Positions 5,761-6,755 of a DNA stretch of 6,755 nucleotides are shown here, one piece after another. The DNA is from Flavobacteriales bacterium (GTDB lineage Bacteria; Bacteroidota; Bacteroidia; Flavobacteriales_F; PHOS-HE28). Both the position numbers and the translations under genes were made by a program. The stretch's first letter is position 1; each line of letters starts with the position of its first letter. The stretch covers positions 1 through 6,755 of the forward strand of contig JAGQVR010000156.1 in assembly GCA_020437875.1 (NCBI GenBank). Direction: 5' to 3'. The notes beneath the pieces were generated by a model. That model made no database searches, had not been told where the DNA came from, and saw nothing but the letters and a program-made list of their open reading frames with translations.

Positions 5761-6755
5761 GCGCACCGAACGCCTTCGACGAGCAGGCCCGGCGCAAGCT
5801 GGCCGAACGTGAACATCCTTTCGATGAGGCCGCCTGGACCGCCATGCAGCCCGCTCTCGACGCCCAGCAGAAGGACCGTCGCAAGCGCCGACTCCTCCTG
5901 TGGATCCCCTTCCTCGTCGGGATGGGTGTCGCAACCTGGTGGTTCACGCGCGAGCAGGAGACATCGACCGTTGCATCGGTTCGACCAGAGGCGACCGACC
6001 AACAAGCGACCGTTCCAGAAGTGAAGTCCGCCTTGGAGATCGCGGAACCGCTGGTGGATGGGACCACCACGAAGACTACTGTCAGTAACGATCCGATCAC
6101 GACGAACGTTCGACCTTCACCTGTGGTGCAGGAGAAGAAGGAGACATCGATCCCAGAGAAGCGCGGCACCTTTCCACACCAACAGACCTCGATCGCCAGC
6201 ACGAAGTCGATGGATGAGAAGCCCGCGATCACTGCAACGGTTGTTCCGCCTCAAGGCATCAACACGGCCACTTCCGTCGCCGATCCGATCGAGCCGGTTG
6301 TCGTCGTACCCAGCTCGACCATTCCTTCCTCGGCCACGACAACGCCGGGCGAGGACCACACATCGAATGAAGATGTCGTCATCATCCATGGTGTCGAGCC
6401 GGATCTACCTGTTGTGGCCACGGAACCGACCTTGGATCACAAGCCGATAACTGAACGAGTGGATCCACCGGCCGTCGTGCCCGACAGCGCCGTTGCAGAA
6501 AGGAAGTTGCCTGCTCCGGTGATCACACGGGACACTGTGCCACTGGTTGCCGCCAACGACTCCTCGGACTACGTAGCGGATACGCCACCAGCTGTTGACT
6601 CGAACCTGACCGCCGCGATGGCCGCGCGCAAGTTGGAGGTAAGTGTTTGGGGCGGACTCTTCCGCTCGACCACCGATTATTCCGGCGACCTCACGACCGA
6701 TTGGGCCAGCCGGGTGAGCAGCGCCGGGTCCAGTGCCTTCGGGGTGGAATTGATG
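5757..6755 (+). CDS. Sigma-linked single-pass membrane protein with barrel-like C-terminus, 3'-truncated
   Basis: The frame from ATG 5757 is open for 333 codons to the right edge, with no stop. Residues 1-45 are charged and cytosolic, with the motif HPFDEAAWTAMQPALDA (20-36) followed by a basic cluster KDRRKRRL. Residues 46-63 (LLLWIPFLVGMGVATWWF) form one transmembrane helix, inside-to-outside by the positive-inside rule. Residues 64-291 are a low-complexity spacer rich in Thr, Pro, Val, Ser, Glu and Asp, with no cysteine, likely periplasmic. From residue 292 (KLEVSVWGGLFRSTTDYSGD...) the sequence alternates like beta strands and resembles the first strands of Bacteroidota outer-membrane beta-barrel (OmpA/PorT-like) domains, ending in FGVELM at the edge. 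The 4-base overlap with the sigma gene suggests an anti-sigma or sensor role, but no named anti-sigma domain (zinc-binding or FecR-type) is recognisable. Alternatively it is simply an envelope protein co-expressed with the sigma factor. Confidence 0.85.
   Translation, partial: MSAPNAFDEQARRKLAEREHPFDEAAWTAMQPALDAQQKDRRKRRLLLWIPFLVGMGVATWWFTREQETSTVASVRPEATDQQATVPEVKSALEIAEPLVDGTTTKTTVSNDPITTNVRPSPVVQEKKETSIPEKRGTFPHQQTSIASTKSMDEKPAITATVVPPQGINTATSVADPIEPVVVVPSSTIPSSATTTPGEDHTSNEDVVIIHGVEPDLPVVATEPTLDHKPITERVDPPAVVPDSAVAERKLPAPVITRDTVPLVAANDSSDYVADTPPAVDSNLTAAMAARKLEVSVWGGLFRSTTDYSGDLTTDWASRVSSAGSSAFGVELM

Noticed and set aside
6058..6450. Arg/Ser-rich 130-codon frame near the right end
   Set aside because: It is an out-of-frame shadow of the spacer of the sigma-linked membrane protein, whose frame stays open from 5757 to the edge.

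Overview
The window looks like a chromosomal segment of a Bacteroidota bacterium, most likely a GC-rich, uncultured-type member of the Flavobacteriales. The evidence is two large secreted proteins ending in type IX secretion (T9SS) type A sorting domains, PKD domains of the Bacteroidota style, start codons without Shine-Dalgarno sequences, and a Bacteroidota-style ECF sigma factor paired with a membrane protein. All five genes lie on the + strand and coding density is high.

Layout. Positions 1-1395 hold the C-terminal two thirds of urocanate hydratase (hutU, histidine degradation), cut by the left edge. Positions 1396-1555 are a non-coding gap unusually dense in GATC, with a 13-bp inverted repeat and a 12-bp direct repeat that starts inside the hutU stop region. 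Positions 1556-3088 and 3247-5142 are two tandem paralogous secreted proteins. They share a signal peptide, an N-terminal domain, cysteine modules, cysteine-containing PKD domains and a T9SS sorting domain, but differ in the number and order of internal modules. A perfect 14-bp hairpin follows the first, and a 14-bp hairpin with G-U pairs follows the second. Positions 5200-5760 encode an ECF sigma factor. It overlaps by 4 bases (ATGA) a gene at 5757 that stays open to the right edge. That gene encodes a single-pass membrane protein with a cytosolic N-terminus, a long Thr/Pro/Val-rich spacer and the apparent start of an outer-membrane beta-barrel-like domain.

How they work together. hutU is a metabolic gene with no visible link to its neighbours. 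The two secreted proteins are predicted to cross the inner membrane by Sec and the outer membrane by T9SS, ending on the cell surface or outside; their function is unknown beyond adhesive or structural-looking modules. The sigma factor and the membrane protein are translationally coupled and probably form a regulator-sensor pair. Its targets cannot be read from this window.

The most interesting signals are three. The five PKD domains show a covariation pattern of cysteines that predicts three specific disulfides. A four-cysteine module recurs five times. The sigma-linked protein appears to join an inner-membrane segment to an outer-membrane-type domain. No mobile element, CRISPR array, tRNA or rRNA was seen.
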